Source of the DNA: HT1-32 sp040219025
Lineage (GTDB): Bacteria; Pseudomonadota; Alphaproteobacteria; Rhodospirillales; HT1-32
Length of the DNA stretch: 64,000 bases
NCBI GenBank assembly: GCA_040219025.1
Contig: JAVJTE010000020.1
Location: 930,001 to 994,000, forward strand
Reading direction: 5' to 3'
The notes under the pieces are model-generated. The model made no database searches and was not told the DNA's origin. It was given only the letters and a program-made list of their open reading frames with translations. Positions 18,163 through 26,332 of the stretch are shown in pieces; within the stretch, counting starts at the first letter, position 1, and every line of letters starts with the position of its first letter. The translations under genes were made by a program, and so were the position numbers.

Positions 18163-18180
18163 GGGGCGGGGCGGGGCGGG
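18163..18180 (+). other. Potential G-quadruplex motif between convergent stops
   Basis: Four runs of three or four G separated by single C bases (three GGGGC units then GGG) lie in the 26-bp gap between the ParA-like stop (18158) and the sixA stop (18185). Single-base loops favour a very stable quadruplex in the plus strand and in the ParA-like mRNA tail. Confidence 0.55.
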
Positions 18181-18184
18181 CAGT

Positions 18185-18697
18185 TCAGGCGAGATCTCTC
18201 GGGCGGATGAAGTCGGTCAGTGTGGCCCCGCCTGAATCGAGGCCGGACCAGCAGCCAGGAAAGCTGAGAACGGCAAGCCCGGCTGTCGGGAATTTCTTCT
18301 GCAGCGACCGGCGGCCTTTGCTTTGCAGGTCATCAGACAGACTGAGGGCCAGCTGTTGCAGATCCGGATTATGGGCGATGAGCAGACAGGTCTCCGCTGC
18401 GGGTCCGACCTGCCTCAGGGCATCCAGCAGATGGTTGGGGCCGGCAAGATACAGGGAGCGGTCAATGGTGACCGCGGGTTCTGTCTTCAGTTCCGCCGCA
18501 ACCAGTTTCCAGGTTTCAACCGCACGCTCCGCCGAGGAGACCAGCGCCTGATCAAGCGCCGGCGCATTTTCTCTCAGCCATTTCCCGATCAGCGGTGCCG
18601 CCAGCTGCCCGCGTTCATTCAGGGGGCGGTCGTGGTCGCTGATTTCCGGGTTTTCCCAGGTCGATTTGGCGTGTCGCAACAGATAGAGTACGGGCAT
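18185..18697 (-). CDS. sixA: SixA-type phosphohistidine phosphatase
   Basis: A 170-residue histidine phosphatase of the small SixA branch. The RHG-type motif is LLRHAKSTW with His9, and the second catalytic His is in LLIAHNPDLQQLA. I chose the ATG at 18697, which puts the motif close to the N-terminus as usual; an in-frame GTG at 18736 would add 13 residues. SixA enzymes remove phosphate from histidine phosphotransfer proteins (family knowledge), so it may tune a phosphorelay or nitrogen-PTS component. It converges on the ParA-like gene. Confidence 0.85.
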   Translation of the reverse strand: MPVLYLLRHAKSTWENPEISDHDRPLNERGQLAAPLIGKWLRENAPALDQALVSSAERAVETWKLVAAELKTEPAVTIDRSLYLAGPNHLLDALRQVGPAAETCLLIAHNPDLQQLALSLSDDLQSKGRRSLQKKFPTAGLAVLSFPGCWSGLDSGGATLTDFIRPRDLA

Positions 18698-18858
18698 GTT
18701 TAAAGCTGTGATCTGACGGTGGTTGTTGCCGGGCACCAGCGATGGCGGCTGCCGGACGTAATGCCATGAATTTTTCCTGTCGTCATTTCATCTCTCTCAT
18801 GCGCAGAATATAGTCCGGTCTTAATAGATAAATAAACAACAACGCTCACAGGTGGGAA

Positions 18859-19710
18859 ATGCCAGTGTATCTCAGCGAACAGCAGGTCCGTAACTATCAT
18901 GAACAGGGCTTCGTCTCTCCGGTCAACGCGCTGACGCCGGAACAGACCGCGCATTACCGCGCCCGTTTTGAGGCCTATGAAGCTGCCAACAACGGCTGGT
19001 ACGAGCTGTCGAAAGGCCAGAAGCTGCATCTGCTCCAGACCTGGGTCTGCGAACTGGCCACCAACCCGGTTATTCTGGATGCGGTCGAGGATGTCCTGGG
19101 TCCGGATATCCTCTGCTGGGCTACCAGTCTGTTCATCAAGGATGCGGGAACGTCGAGTTTCGTCTCCTGGCATCAGGATTCAACCTACTGGGGCCTCAGC
19201 AAGCCGGATGTCGTCACGGCGTGGATTGCCCTGTCGCCGGCCAACCGGGTCAGCGGTTGCATGAAAATGTGGCCGGGCAGCCAGAAGATGGACCAGATGG
19301 AACATGTTGATACCCTGTCGAAGGACAATCTGCTGACCCGGGGGCAGGAGGTTGCGGTTGCCGTTCCGGAAGATCAGTCTGTGCTGTGCGAACTCGAACC
19401 GGGACAGATCTCCCTGCATAATATCCGCACCGTCCACGGGTCAGAGCCGAACCGTTCCAATGATCGCCGGATCGGCGTGGCGGTCCGCTACATTGCGCCG
19501 CATGTTCACCAGATTCATGCGGCGGATGACAGCGCGATGCTGGTTCGCGGGCAGGACCGACATGGTCATTTCATTCATGAGGCACAGCCGAAAGCCGACA
19601 TGGATGCCGCGGCCCGTGCCGAACATGCGCGGATCATGCAGCTGCGGCAGGGGGTTCTGTACAAGGGTGTTCAGGGCAAGCCGGCCCATCTGGAGAAGCC
19701 GGCCGGGTAG
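18859..19710 (+). CDS. Phytanoyl-CoA dioxygenase (PhyH) family protein
   Basis: A 283-residue Fe(II)/2-oxoglutarate-dependent oxygenase-like protein. The iron ligands HxD are seen in SWHQDSTYWG, the distal His in TVHGSEPNRS, and an Arg for 2-oxoglutarate follows in the same region. Bacterial PhyH relatives hydroxylate many small molecules, so the substrate is not predictable. The start ATG at 18859 is preceded by AGGTGGGAA. It is a single-gene unit ended by a strong terminator that overlaps its stop codon. Confidence 0.88.
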   Translation: MPVYLSEQQVRNYHEQGFVSPVNALTPEQTAHYRARFEAYEAANNGWYELSKGQKLHLLQTWVCELATNPVILDAVEDVLGPDILCWATSLFIKDAGTSSFVSWHQDSTYWGLSKPDVVTAWIALSPANRVSGCMKMWPGSQKMDQMEHVDTLSKDNLLTRGQEVAVAVPEDQSVLCELEPGQISLHNIRTVHGSEPNRSNDRRIGVAVRYIAPHVHQIHAADDSAMLVRGQDRHGHFIHEAQPKADMDAAARAEHARIMQLRQGVLYKGVQGKPAHLEKPAG

Positions 19711-19725
19711 GGGCCGGCCTTTTTC
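19697..19725 (+). terminator. Rho-independent terminator of the PhyH-type gene
   Basis: GCCGGCC (19698-19704) and GGCCGGC (19712-19718) form a perfect GC stem around a 7-nt loop that contains the TAG stop codon, followed by CTTTTTC. The convergent kinase gene ends at 19725, directly beside the T-tract. Confidence 0.8.
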
Positions 19726-22106
19726 TAACGCGTCCCGGACAGGCATCGTTCGGGGGGCAGGGTGACGATGGCTGTGGTGCCGACGCCTTCCCGGCTGCGA
19801 AGCTCCAGTGTACCGCCCTGAAGCTCGACCAGCTTCTTTGACAGCGGCAGGCCGAGCCCGACCCCCTCGTAGTTCCGGGTGAACGACCCGTCTGCCTGGC
19901 GGAACATTTCCATGACCGATCCCAGCTTGTCCTCGGGGATGCCGATGCCGGTGTCGGTTATGACAAAGGACATGCCCTTTTGTGGTGTATAGTCGCAGGT
20001 GAAGGATACTACCCCGCCGGGGTCTGTGAACTTCACGGCATTGGCCAGCAGATTGACGAATATCTGCTTCATGCGGCGCTCATCGGCATAGAGTTGCGGA
20101 ATGTCGGGCTGAATTTCCTGCGAGAAGGTGATGCGCCGTTCCCTGACCCGTGAGTCGATCAGCCGGGCACAGGATGCCATGATGTCGGTCACGGTGATGT
20201 CCGATTCCATAATCGGCATCTCACCGGCCTCAATACGGCTGACATCCAGAATGTCGTTGATCAGCTCCAGCAGATGCCGGGCAGAGTCGCAGACATAATA
20301 GGCGTATTCGGTATATTTCTTTGAATTATCGCCGAAGAAGCGGTCCCGGATGGTTTCGGAAAAGCCGATGATTGAGTTCAGCGGTGTCCGGAGTTCGTGG
20401 CTCATATTTGCCAGAAACTCGATCTTTGCCCGGTTGGCGATCTCCGCTTCTTCCAGGGCAATGTTGAGCGCGAGTTCTTTCTCGCGGATTTCGGTGATGT
20501 CGGCGAAGGAACCGACCATGCGCACCGCCCGGCCGTCGGATGTGAATTCAGCCAGCCCCCGGCTGCGAATCCATTTGATGGCCTGCTGTGGCGTCCTGAT
20601 GCGGAAGGCGCATTCGTAGTTCTGGGATCTGCCCCGGAGGTGATCGCGCAGCGCGGTCCGGTGGATGCTGACGTCCTCCTCCAGAATATAGTCTTCCAGG
20701 GCCCCGGATGTGGCCGGGCTGTTGTCAGGGCTGTAGCCGAGGATAAGCATCAGGGTCGGTGACAGATAGAGAGTGTCAGGTTCGATATCCCACTCCCAGA
20801 TACCCTCGCTGGCGGCGCGGAAGGCCAGCTCATAGCGGGCTTCGCTCTTCTTCAGGGCGGCCTCGGTTTCTTTCAGACGGGTGATATCAATGGCCTGGCC
20901 TGAAAACCGGACCGCCTTGTCACTTCCTGTTTTCCGTGACGAATAGCCGTTACATTGCAGCCAGACCCATTCGTCGCCGTTCTTCCGGGCACGCAGCTGG
21001 CTGTTATAAAGCCGGGTTTCCCCCTTCAGATGGCGGGCCAGTATCGCCTGATGTTCGTCGAGGTCATCGGGGTGCAGATAGTCCTGAAGCCTGAAGGTCC
21101 GGAATTCTTTCTCGCTGAGACCGAGAAGCGCAATCCAGCCGCGGGAGAACCACACATCATCCGTCTCGATATTCCAGTCCCAGAGGTTTGCACCGCTGCC
21201 GGAGATGATGAAGTCCAGCCGCTGGCGGGTGAGGCTGGTATCCAGCCTTACGCTTTCGGCTTCGGTAATGTTGCGTCCCATTCCCCGGTATCCGGCGAAA
21301 CGGCCATCGGGGTGATAATACGGGGCACCGTTGATCAGGATGATCTGCCGGCCACCACCGGGTGTCGTCCGCATATAGCTGAAATCCCGGAGCGGCTCAC
21401 GGGCCTCGATGATGGCATCGTGATAGAGCCACTTTTCTGCTTCGGCCGCGAGGTCGCCGGCGTCAGCAAGTTCCTTGCGGGTTTTGCCAAGCGGAATGGC
21501 GGGGTTGAAATTCAGTTCTTCAAAGACTTTTCCCTCCATGCGGATGAAACGGTCTTCCTCGTCGGTTTCCCAGATCCAGTCAGAGGCGCTGTTCACGAAT
21601 TTGGCGATGTCCTCTACCGGCTGCAGCGCGGAACGTTCGGCCTCACGGCGGCGGTATTCCGCACCGATACGCTGGACGATCAGATGGAAAATCGTCAGGT
21701 CATCTTCAGTCAGGACAATCTTGCGATCGTCCATGATGCAGCAATGACCAACCGGCTTGCCGGCAGCACCATGGAAGGGTTGGCCAAGATAGCCTTCAGC
21801 ACCGATGTCGGAGAAGATACCGAAGAGCGGGAATTTGTCCTGCAGGTCGGAATCATAAAAAACCGATGCCTGCCCTGAACCGTCATAGAAGACCCCGCAG
21901 GGGCTGTTCTTCAGTTCATAGTGAAGGGGGGCGAGGGTTGTTTCACGGTCTTTCAGGCAGGTAACATTGACACCGCTGCCGGTGGCGTCGAGCTCGCCGG
22001 CGGCGGCCCATCTGACATCGAAAGCCAGCTGCAATGCACGGCAGGCAACGTGATAGAAATCGCCCTCCGTTGCCTTGCGGCTGGCCAGCAGTTCAAGAGC
22101 CGCCAC
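19725..22106 (-). CDS. Multi-PAS hybrid-free sensor histidine kinase
   Basis: A soluble, cytoplasmic histidine kinase. It has an N-terminal GAF-like region, then three PAS/PAC segments (repeated WxWD/E motifs such as SDWIWETDEEDRF, LWDWNIETDDVWFS and IWEWDIEPDTLYLS), then HisKA with the phosphoacceptor in FLANMSHELRTPLNS and a HATPase domain with DTGIGIPEDKL and GVGLGLPLSKKLVELQGG. No receiver domain follows. The frame is open up to an ATG at 22295, but that start overlaps the divergent MFS start codon head to head; I prefer the GTG at 22106 (793 residues) with GGGGTGA before it, which frees 187 bp for promoters. Start uncertain. Confidence 0.85.
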   Translation of the reverse strand: MAALELLASRKATEGDFYHVACRALQLAFDVRWAAAGELDATGSGVNVTCLKDRETTLAPLHYELKNSPCGVFYDGSGQASVFYDSDLQDKFPLFGIFSDIGAEGYLGQPFHGAAGKPVGHCCIMDDRKIVLTEDDLTIFHLIVQRIGAEYRRREAERSALQPVEDIAKFVNSASDWIWETDEEDRFIRMEGKVFEELNFNPAIPLGKTRKELADAGDLAAEAEKWLYHDAIIEAREPLRDFSYMRTTPGGGRQIILINGAPYYHPDGRFAGYRGMGRNITEAESVRLDTSLTRQRLDFIISGSGANLWDWNIETDDVWFSRGWIALLGLSEKEFRTFRLQDYLHPDDLDEHQAILARHLKGETRLYNSQLRARKNGDEWVWLQCNGYSSRKTGSDKAVRFSGQAIDITRLKETEAALKKSEARYELAFRAASEGIWEWDIEPDTLYLSPTLMLILGYSPDNSPATSGALEDYILEEDVSIHRTALRDHLRGRSQNYECAFRIRTPQQAIKWIRSRGLAEFTSDGRAVRMVGSFADITEIREKELALNIALEEAEIANRAKIEFLANMSHELRTPLNSIIGFSETIRDRFFGDNSKKYTEYAYYVCDSARHLLELINDILDVSRIEAGEMPIMESDITVTDIMASCARLIDSRVRERRITFSQEIQPDIPQLYADERRMKQIFVNLLANAVKFTDPGGVVSFTCDYTPQKGMSFVITDTGIGIPEDKLGSVMEMFRQADGSFTRNYEGVGLGLPLSKKLVELQGGTLELRSREGVGTTAIVTLPPERCLSGTR

Positions 22107-22293
22107 CCGGTCACCCCGTCGGGGATGCCCGCTTCGGTCTGCCTCTGGTCTGATTTTCCCCGGTGTGCCTATATCGGTCTGCCTGATCTGGGATTGCGTG
22201 CGCACACGCAGGTCTGTTGCCTGTATCGAAAGAACAATGTACTGCCGGTGGTGCGTATATTCCAGTGGCGATAACTTCCATGCCTTTCTGCTC

Positions 22294-23502
22294 ATGATAC
22301 GACAACCGGACGGTTTTCCGTTTGTACCCTGGCGCGGCCGGGTGGTCCTGTTGCTGGCCGTTCATCTGGTCGGGACGGCAGGGTATATGTCGGTGATGGC
22401 GATGGCGCCGGTTATCCGGACCGATCTTGGTCTGACAGCGGCTGATTTCGGCTTCTTCATGTCGGCCTTTTTTGCCTCCCAGGTCCTGACGGCCCTGCCG
22501 TCGGGTCTGATGACAGACCGTTTCGGTGTCGGCTGGACGCTGGCGCTGGCGATGCTGATGATGGCCGCCGGTGCTGCCCTGTTTGCGGCCACTCCGGGTT
22601 TTTCCGGCGGTGTTGCAGCGATGTTTCTGATGGGGCTGGGCTATTCGCTGGTCAATCCGGCAACGGCGAAAGGCGTGCTGACCTGGTATCCCCGCAATCG
22701 CCGGGCCACAGCCATGGGTATCAAGCAGTTTGGTGTGCCTGTGGGCGGTGTCTTCGGTGCCGGCGGCGGTATGCTGGTGGTTTATTTCGACTGGCGGCTG
22801 GTCATGGGGTTTGTTTCGGTTGCGACATTGGTGACGGGGCTGTTCTGGTTACTGTTCGCCCGGCAACCGCGACGGGATGATCGGGGAATGCAGGGTATTC
22901 TGGCCGATCTCCGGTCGGTTCTGGGTCACCGGCCTCTCTCGGTCATCTGCGGCTCGAACGTGGCGTTCAGCATTGGCCAGTCCAGCCTGTTCGCCTATCT
23001 CACCCTGTTTCTGCGCGATGCGACGGCGCTCAGCCAGCCGCTGGCCAGTCTGGGAATGGGCCTGGCCCAGGCCGCCAGTGCGGGCGGGCGGATCGGTTTC
23101 AGCTATCTGTCAGATGTTTTCCTGAACGGGCGACGTAAATGGACAATCGTCGCACTCATCCTCGCCGGCGGTGGCTCGGTTGCACTTGCGTCCCTGGCCA
23201 ATCCCGGATGGCCGGCCCCGGTGCTGATCCTGCTGGCGGTCGCCATGGGCGGCACCATTGCCTCCTATGCTGCCCTGATGCTCTCGATGACGGTTGAAAC
23301 GGTCGAGCCGCGCCTGTCGGGTGCCGCCATCGGCTATAATGCACTGGCCTGGTCGTTCGGCGGTGCCATCGGTCCGCCCCTGTTTGGCTATGTGCTCGAC
23401 ATCAGCGGCTCATACGGTCCGGCCTGGCTTGCGATTGCGGGTGTGCTGGTCTTCGGTGCCCTGTTCATGGCCGCTGCATTCCGGGAGGAACCTTCGGACT
23501 GA
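22294..23502 (+). CDS. MFS transporter
   Basis: A 402-residue carrier with 12 predicted helices. The first-loop motif GLMTDRFGVGWTLALAML resembles motif A of the major facilitator superfamily, and the profile is like the nitrate/oxalate or CynX-type branch (12 helices, short loops), but the substrate is not identifiable. The start ATG at 22294 comes just before PFVPWRGRVVLLLAVHLVG, the first helix. It is divergent from the PAS kinase gene and convergent with a MarR gene 15 bp downstream. Confidence 0.87.
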   Translation: MIRQPDGFPFVPWRGRVVLLLAVHLVGTAGYMSVMAMAPVIRTDLGLTAADFGFFMSAFFASQVLTALPSGLMTDRFGVGWTLALAMLMMAAGAALFAATPGFSGGVAAMFLMGLGYSLVNPATAKGVLTWYPRNRRATAMGIKQFGVPVGGVFGAGGGMLVVYFDWRLVMGFVSVATLVTGLFWLLFARQPRRDDRGMQGILADLRSVLGHRPLSVICGSNVAFSIGQSSLFAYLTLFLRDATALSQPLASLGMGLAQAASAGGRIGFSYLSDVFLNGRRKWTIVALILAGGGSVALASLANPGWPAPVLILLAVAMGGTIASYAALMLSMTVETVEPRLSGAAIGYNALAWSFGGAIGPPLFGYVLDISGSYGPAWLAIAGVLVFGALFMAAAFREEPSD

Positions 23503-23517
23503 CCGGATCAACGGTTA

Positions 23518-23967
23518 TCAAAGTCTGAAAGTCAGGCCGATCAGGTCGGAACGCAGCTGCTCATTATCCGCCCTGTCCAGGACCCGGTCAATCTGGTCAT
23601 GGGTGTCACGCCAGACCGGCACGGCCTGAACCAGAAGGTCGCGCCCTGCATCGGTCAGATGCAGCAGACGGCCCCGCTTGTCTTTCGGGTCCGGCGTGAC
23701 GGTAAGCAGGCCCCGACGTTCCAGCGGCTTCAGGTTTGCCGTCAGTGTCGTCCGGTCCATCGCCAGCAGCGTGGCGACATCGGTAATCCGGGGCGGCTGG
23801 GGACGGTTCAGGGAGACCAGCAGGGAATACTGACCATTCGTCAGATTGAATGGCCGGAGCGCTTCATCAAACCGCCGCCCGACCGCCCGGGCTGCCCGCT
23901 GCAGATGCAGGCACAGGCACCGGTCACGTACCTCGTGGGTCACCTCAATCGGCAGATCATCTCTCAT
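23518..23967 (-). CDS. MarR family transcriptional regulator (first of two)
   Basis: About 149 residues with the MarR winged-helix core: the recognition region DVATLLAMDRTTLTANLKPLERRGLL and the wing PDPKDKRGRLLHLTDAG. ATGs at 23976 and 23967 are both possible. Neither has a ribosome-binding site, but TATAAT sits on the minus strand at 23980-23975, so a leaderless message starting at the 23967 ATG is plausible. The gene is divergent from the VOC-VOC-DUF1428 operon and a dyad overlaps both promoters, so it most likely represses that operon and itself. Confidence 0.9.
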   Translation of the reverse strand: MRDDLPIEVTHEVRDRCLCLHLQRAARAVGRRFDEALRPFNLTNGQYSLLVSLNRPQPPRITDVATLLAMDRTTLTANLKPLERRGLLTVTPDPKDKRGRLLHLTDAGRDLLVQAVPVWRDTHDQIDRVLDRADNEQLRSDLIGLTFRL

Positions 23968-23979
23968 AAGGATCATTAT

Positions 23980-23995
23980 ATGTTGACATCAACGT
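23980..23995. promoter_or_regulatory. Probable MarR operator overlapping the VOC operon -35 element
   Basis: GTTGA and TCAAC (23982-23993) form a perfect inverted repeat around CA, and the outer A/T pair also matches, giving a 16-bp near-palindrome. The same bases contain TTGACA (23983-23988), a consensus -35 for rightward transcription, with ACATAT 17 bp further on. Binding here would block the VOC operon and the minus-strand marR promoter at once. Confidence 0.6.
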
Positions 23996-24064
23996 AAAAT
24001 CCAGTACATATCATCACCCAGTGAAACCAGCCGCTATGGCAATGGGGCGGGAGGCCCGGTCAAC

Positions 24065-24475
24065 GTGAGTATCAATCTCTACATCAATCTTCCGGTCGCG
24101 GACATCAATCGCACACGGTCTTTCTTCCAGAGTCTGGGTTTTTCCTTCAATGAAACTTTCTCGGATGAGACAGCGATCTGCATGGTCATCAATGACGGCT
24201 GTGCGGTGATGATGCTGACGCATGAAAAGTTTTCCGCCTTCACACCGCGACCGATAGGGGACGCAAACCGGGCAAGCGAGGTTTTGTGCGCCCTGGCACT
24301 GGAGAATCGGGAGGCGGTTGACCGGATGGTGGCAACGGCGCTGAAGAATGGCGGTGCTGAAGTCCGTGATCCGGAAGATCACGGTTTCATGTATGGCCAC
24401 GCCTTCGCCGACCCGGACGGTCATATCTGGGAGCCGTTCTGGATGAACCCGGATGCAACGGGAGACAGTCGGTGA
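24065..24475 (+). CDS. VOC superfamily (glyoxalase/bleomycin-resistance fold) protein
   Basis: A 136-residue small protein with the paired beta-alpha-beta-beta-beta VOC modules; LYINLPVADINRTRSFFQ at the start and FADPDGHIWEPFWM at the end are typical of lactoylglutathione-lyase-like proteins. The GTG start at 24065 is supported by GGGAGG upstream. Substrate unknown; it may bind a metal and an electrophile. First gene of a three-gene operon controlled, by context, by the divergent MarR. Its TGA overlaps the next gene's GTG by four bases. Confidence 0.87.
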   Translation: MSINLYINLPVADINRTRSFFQSLGFSFNETFSDETAICMVINDGCAVMMLTHEKFSAFTPRPIGDANRASEVLCALALENREAVDRMVATALKNGGAEVRDPEDHGFMYGHAFADPDGHIWEPFWMNPDATGDSR

Positions 24476-24942
24476 CCGGCAACGCAAAGGTCCGTACCTG
24501 CTTGTGGTTCGACGGGAACGGTCATGAAGCTGCGGCATTCTATGTTTCCCTGTTGCCGGACAGCTTTGTCGAAAGCAGTTTTTCTCCGGCACCGGATGGT
24601 CCGCCGCTGGTTGTTGAATTCACCCTGTCCGGCGCACCCTACATGGTGCTGAATGGCGGGCCGATGTTCAGCCATACCCCGGCGGCCTCGATTTCCGTTC
24701 TGACCTGCGACCAGCGGGAGACCGATGCTCTCTGGTCGGCGCTGCTCGAAGGTGGCGGAGAAGAAGGCATGTGTGCCTGGCTGATCGACCGTTACGGCCT
24801 GTCCTGGCAGGTTATTCCGGAGATCTTGCCGCGTCTGCTGAGCGACGACGACAAGGCCGCCGCCGGACGGGCGCGCGCTGCGATGATGCAGATGAAGAAA
24901 ATTGACATTGCCGCCCTTGAAGCGGCTTTCCAGGGAACATGA
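24472..24942 (+). CDS. VOC family protein of the PhnB / 3-demethylubiquinone-methyltransferase-like type
   Basis: A 156-residue protein with the PhnB-like VOC pattern: CLWFDGNGHEAAAFYVSLLPDS at the N-terminus and YGLSWQVIPEILPRLL near the C-terminus. It starts at GTG 24472, overlapping the preceding VOC gene (GTGA), so translation is coupled. The function of these proteins is generally unproven, and the methyltransferase name in databases is misleading because no SAM-binding motif is present. Second gene of the MarR-linked operon. Confidence 0.87.
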   Translation: MTGNAKVRTCLWFDGNGHEAAAFYVSLLPDSFVESSFSPAPDGPPLVVEFTLSGAPYMVLNGGPMFSHTPAASISVLTCDQRETDALWSALLEGGGEEGMCAWLIDRYGLSWQVIPEILPRLLSDDDKAAAGRARAAMMQMKKIDIAALEAAFQGT

Positions 24943-24953
24943 GGAGAAATCAG

Positions 24954-25307
24954 ATGACCTACGTAAACGGGTTTGTGGCTGCTGTGCCGACTGCCAACCG
25001 CGATATCTATCGTGAACATTCAGAAGCCGCCGCCGTTGTGTTCAAAGATCACGGCGCGCTGAAACTGGTTGAATGCTGGGGTGACGAGGTGCCCGACGGC
25101 GAAGTGACATCCTTCCCGATGGCCGTCAAATGCCAGTCTGACGAGACGGTCTGTTTCTCTTGGGTTGTCTGGCCGTCGAAAGAAGCCAGCAAGGCCGGCT
25201 GGGAAAAAATCATGGCCGACCCCCGGATGAGTCCTGAGAACAATCCCATGCCGTTCGATGGCCAGCGGATGATCTATGGCGGTTTCGAGATGATTGTCGA
25301 TCTGTAG
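24954..25307 (+). CDS. DUF1428 family protein
   Basis: A 117-residue protein recognised as DUF1428 by the start MTYVNGFVAAVPTANRD and the C-terminal PFDGQRMIYGGFEMIVDL. The ATG at 24954 is chosen over 24939 because AGGAG stands 8 nt before it. Structures of this family are dimeric alpha-beta barrels of the ABM type, with unknown function (family knowledge). It follows the second VOC gene by 11 bp and is the last gene of the operon. Confidence 0.9.
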   Translation: MTYVNGFVAAVPTANRDIYREHSEAAAVVFKDHGALKLVECWGDEVPDGEVTSFPMAVKCQSDETVCFSWVVWPSKEASKAGWEKIMADPRMSPENNPMPFDGQRMIYGGFEMIVDL

Positions 25308-25323
25308 AAGGCAGCCTGTTCGG

Positions 25324-25377
25324 GGCATTTGAGACGAGGTGTTGCCTGTCCGGCGGTACCTCGTTTCAGAAAATGCC
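25324..25377 (+). terminator. Stem-loop downstream of the VOC-VOC-DUF1428 operon
   Basis: GGCATTT...GACGAGGT pairs with ACCTCG...AAATGCC over a stem of roughly 16 bp with two or three mismatches and a GC-rich loop. It lies 17 bp after the DUF1428 stop and lacks a long T-tract, so it may end transcription or protect the 3' end. The rest of the gap to marC (25378-25665) has no convincing gene. Confidence 0.5.
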
Positions 25378-25524
25378 AGAGGGCCGGGAGATTTGATTTC
25401 AGCCTTCTTTTAAGTCGAGATCGACAGCACTATCTGTTAGTCTGGTTTTCATTATCCCGTTGCAATAATTGAGGGTATCTGTGGTGATCCCCTTTCGGGC
25501 TGCCGGATTTCGCATGGTGCGTAA

Positions 25525-25569
25525 CCCGGGGCCGGTTGTGACCGGTGTTGCGCTTCCCGGGCTCTTTTT
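25525..25569 (+). promoter_or_regulatory. Attenuator-like hairpin in the marC leader
   Basis: CCCGGG at 25525-25530 pairs with CCCGGG at 25556-25561, enclosing an inner CCGGT/ACCGG hairpin, and CTCTTTTTA follows at once. This looks like an intrinsic terminator about 90-100 bases before marC, so it could be a leader attenuator or just a second terminator. No known riboswitch motif is recognised. Confidence 0.4.
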
Positions 25570-25665
25570 ACTGTTGGTGTTATTGTCCTCTCGAAAGAAT
25601 TATATCAGCTATGATCTGCCTGTATTATTCTCCCGAATTTCTGATTGCCCCTGATGGCCGGTGTC

Positions 25666-26289
25666 ATGATGGAATTTGATCCCAGCCGGCTGATTGCAAC
25701 CTTCATCAGTTTTTTTGCGGTGGTCGATCCGATCGGAACGGTGCCGGTTTTCATCGCCTTCACCGCAACCCTGAACGAAGCCCAGAAACGCCGGGTGGCT
25801 GTAAAGGCCACGATCATTGCCGCCCTTGTTCTGTGTTTTTTCGTGCTCGCAGGTGAGGTCATTCTTGACGCGATGCAGATACCGCTGGCGGCGTTCCAGA
25901 TCTCCGGCGGGATCATTCTGTTCCTGTTTGCGATGACGATGATTTTTGGCGACAGCAAACCGGATGAAGAAATGAAGATCGGGCAGAAAGCGAAGAATGT
26001 TGCGGTATATCCGCTGGCCATCCCGTCGATTGCCAGTCCGGGGGCCATGCTGGCGGCGGTTCTGCTGACAGAGAACGACCGCTACAACGTTGTCCAGCAG
26101 GCCGTGACAACCGGATTGATGCTGAGCGTGCTGCTGATCACATTTCTGCTGATGATTGTTTCCAGCTATGCGCACCGGCTGATCGGCAATAACGGTGCCA
26201 GCGTTATCAGCCGGGTTATGGGGATTATTCTGGCGGCTGTTGCCATGGAAAATTGTCTGGCCGGTATCCGCCAGTACTTCCAGTTCTGA
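25666..26289 (+). CDS. MarC family integral membrane protein
   Basis: About 207 residues with six predicted helices. SFFAVVDPIGTVPVFIAFT in the first helix and the repeat-like PLAIPSIASPGAM in the fourth are the MarC/UPF0056 signatures. The family was once linked to multiple antibiotic resistance, but its function is unproven. Three in-frame ATGs (25654, 25666, 25669) are possible and none has a good ribosome-binding site; I place the start at 25666. The gene sits alone between the DUF1428 operon and a convergent MarR gene. Confidence 0.88.
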   Translation: MMEFDPSRLIATFISFFAVVDPIGTVPVFIAFTATLNEAQKRRVAVKATIIAALVLCFFVLAGEVILDAMQIPLAAFQISGGIILFLFAMTMIFGDSKPDEEMKIGQKAKNVAVYPLAIPSIASPGAMLAAVLLTENDRYNVVQQAVTTGLMLSVLLITFLLMIVSSYAHRLIGNNGASVISRVMGIILAAVAMENCLAGIRQYFQF

Positions 26290-26332
26290 GCCTCCTCCCC
26301 CGGCCTGAAGCCGAGGACGGGGCTGCTTTTTT
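26289..26332. terminator. Terminator between marC and the convergent marR-type gene
   Basis: A GC-rich stem (26289-26304 with 26310-26324, one or two mismatches, loop CTGAA) is followed by a run of six T at 26327-26332. It begins one base before the end of the marC stop codon and its T-tract touches the stop of the second MarR gene. Confidence 0.75.

Noticed and set aside
25469..25654. 61-residue open frame before marC
   Set aside because: It starts at TTG without a ribosome-binding site, uses rare TTA codons unlike the neighbours, and overlaps the terminator-like hairpin.
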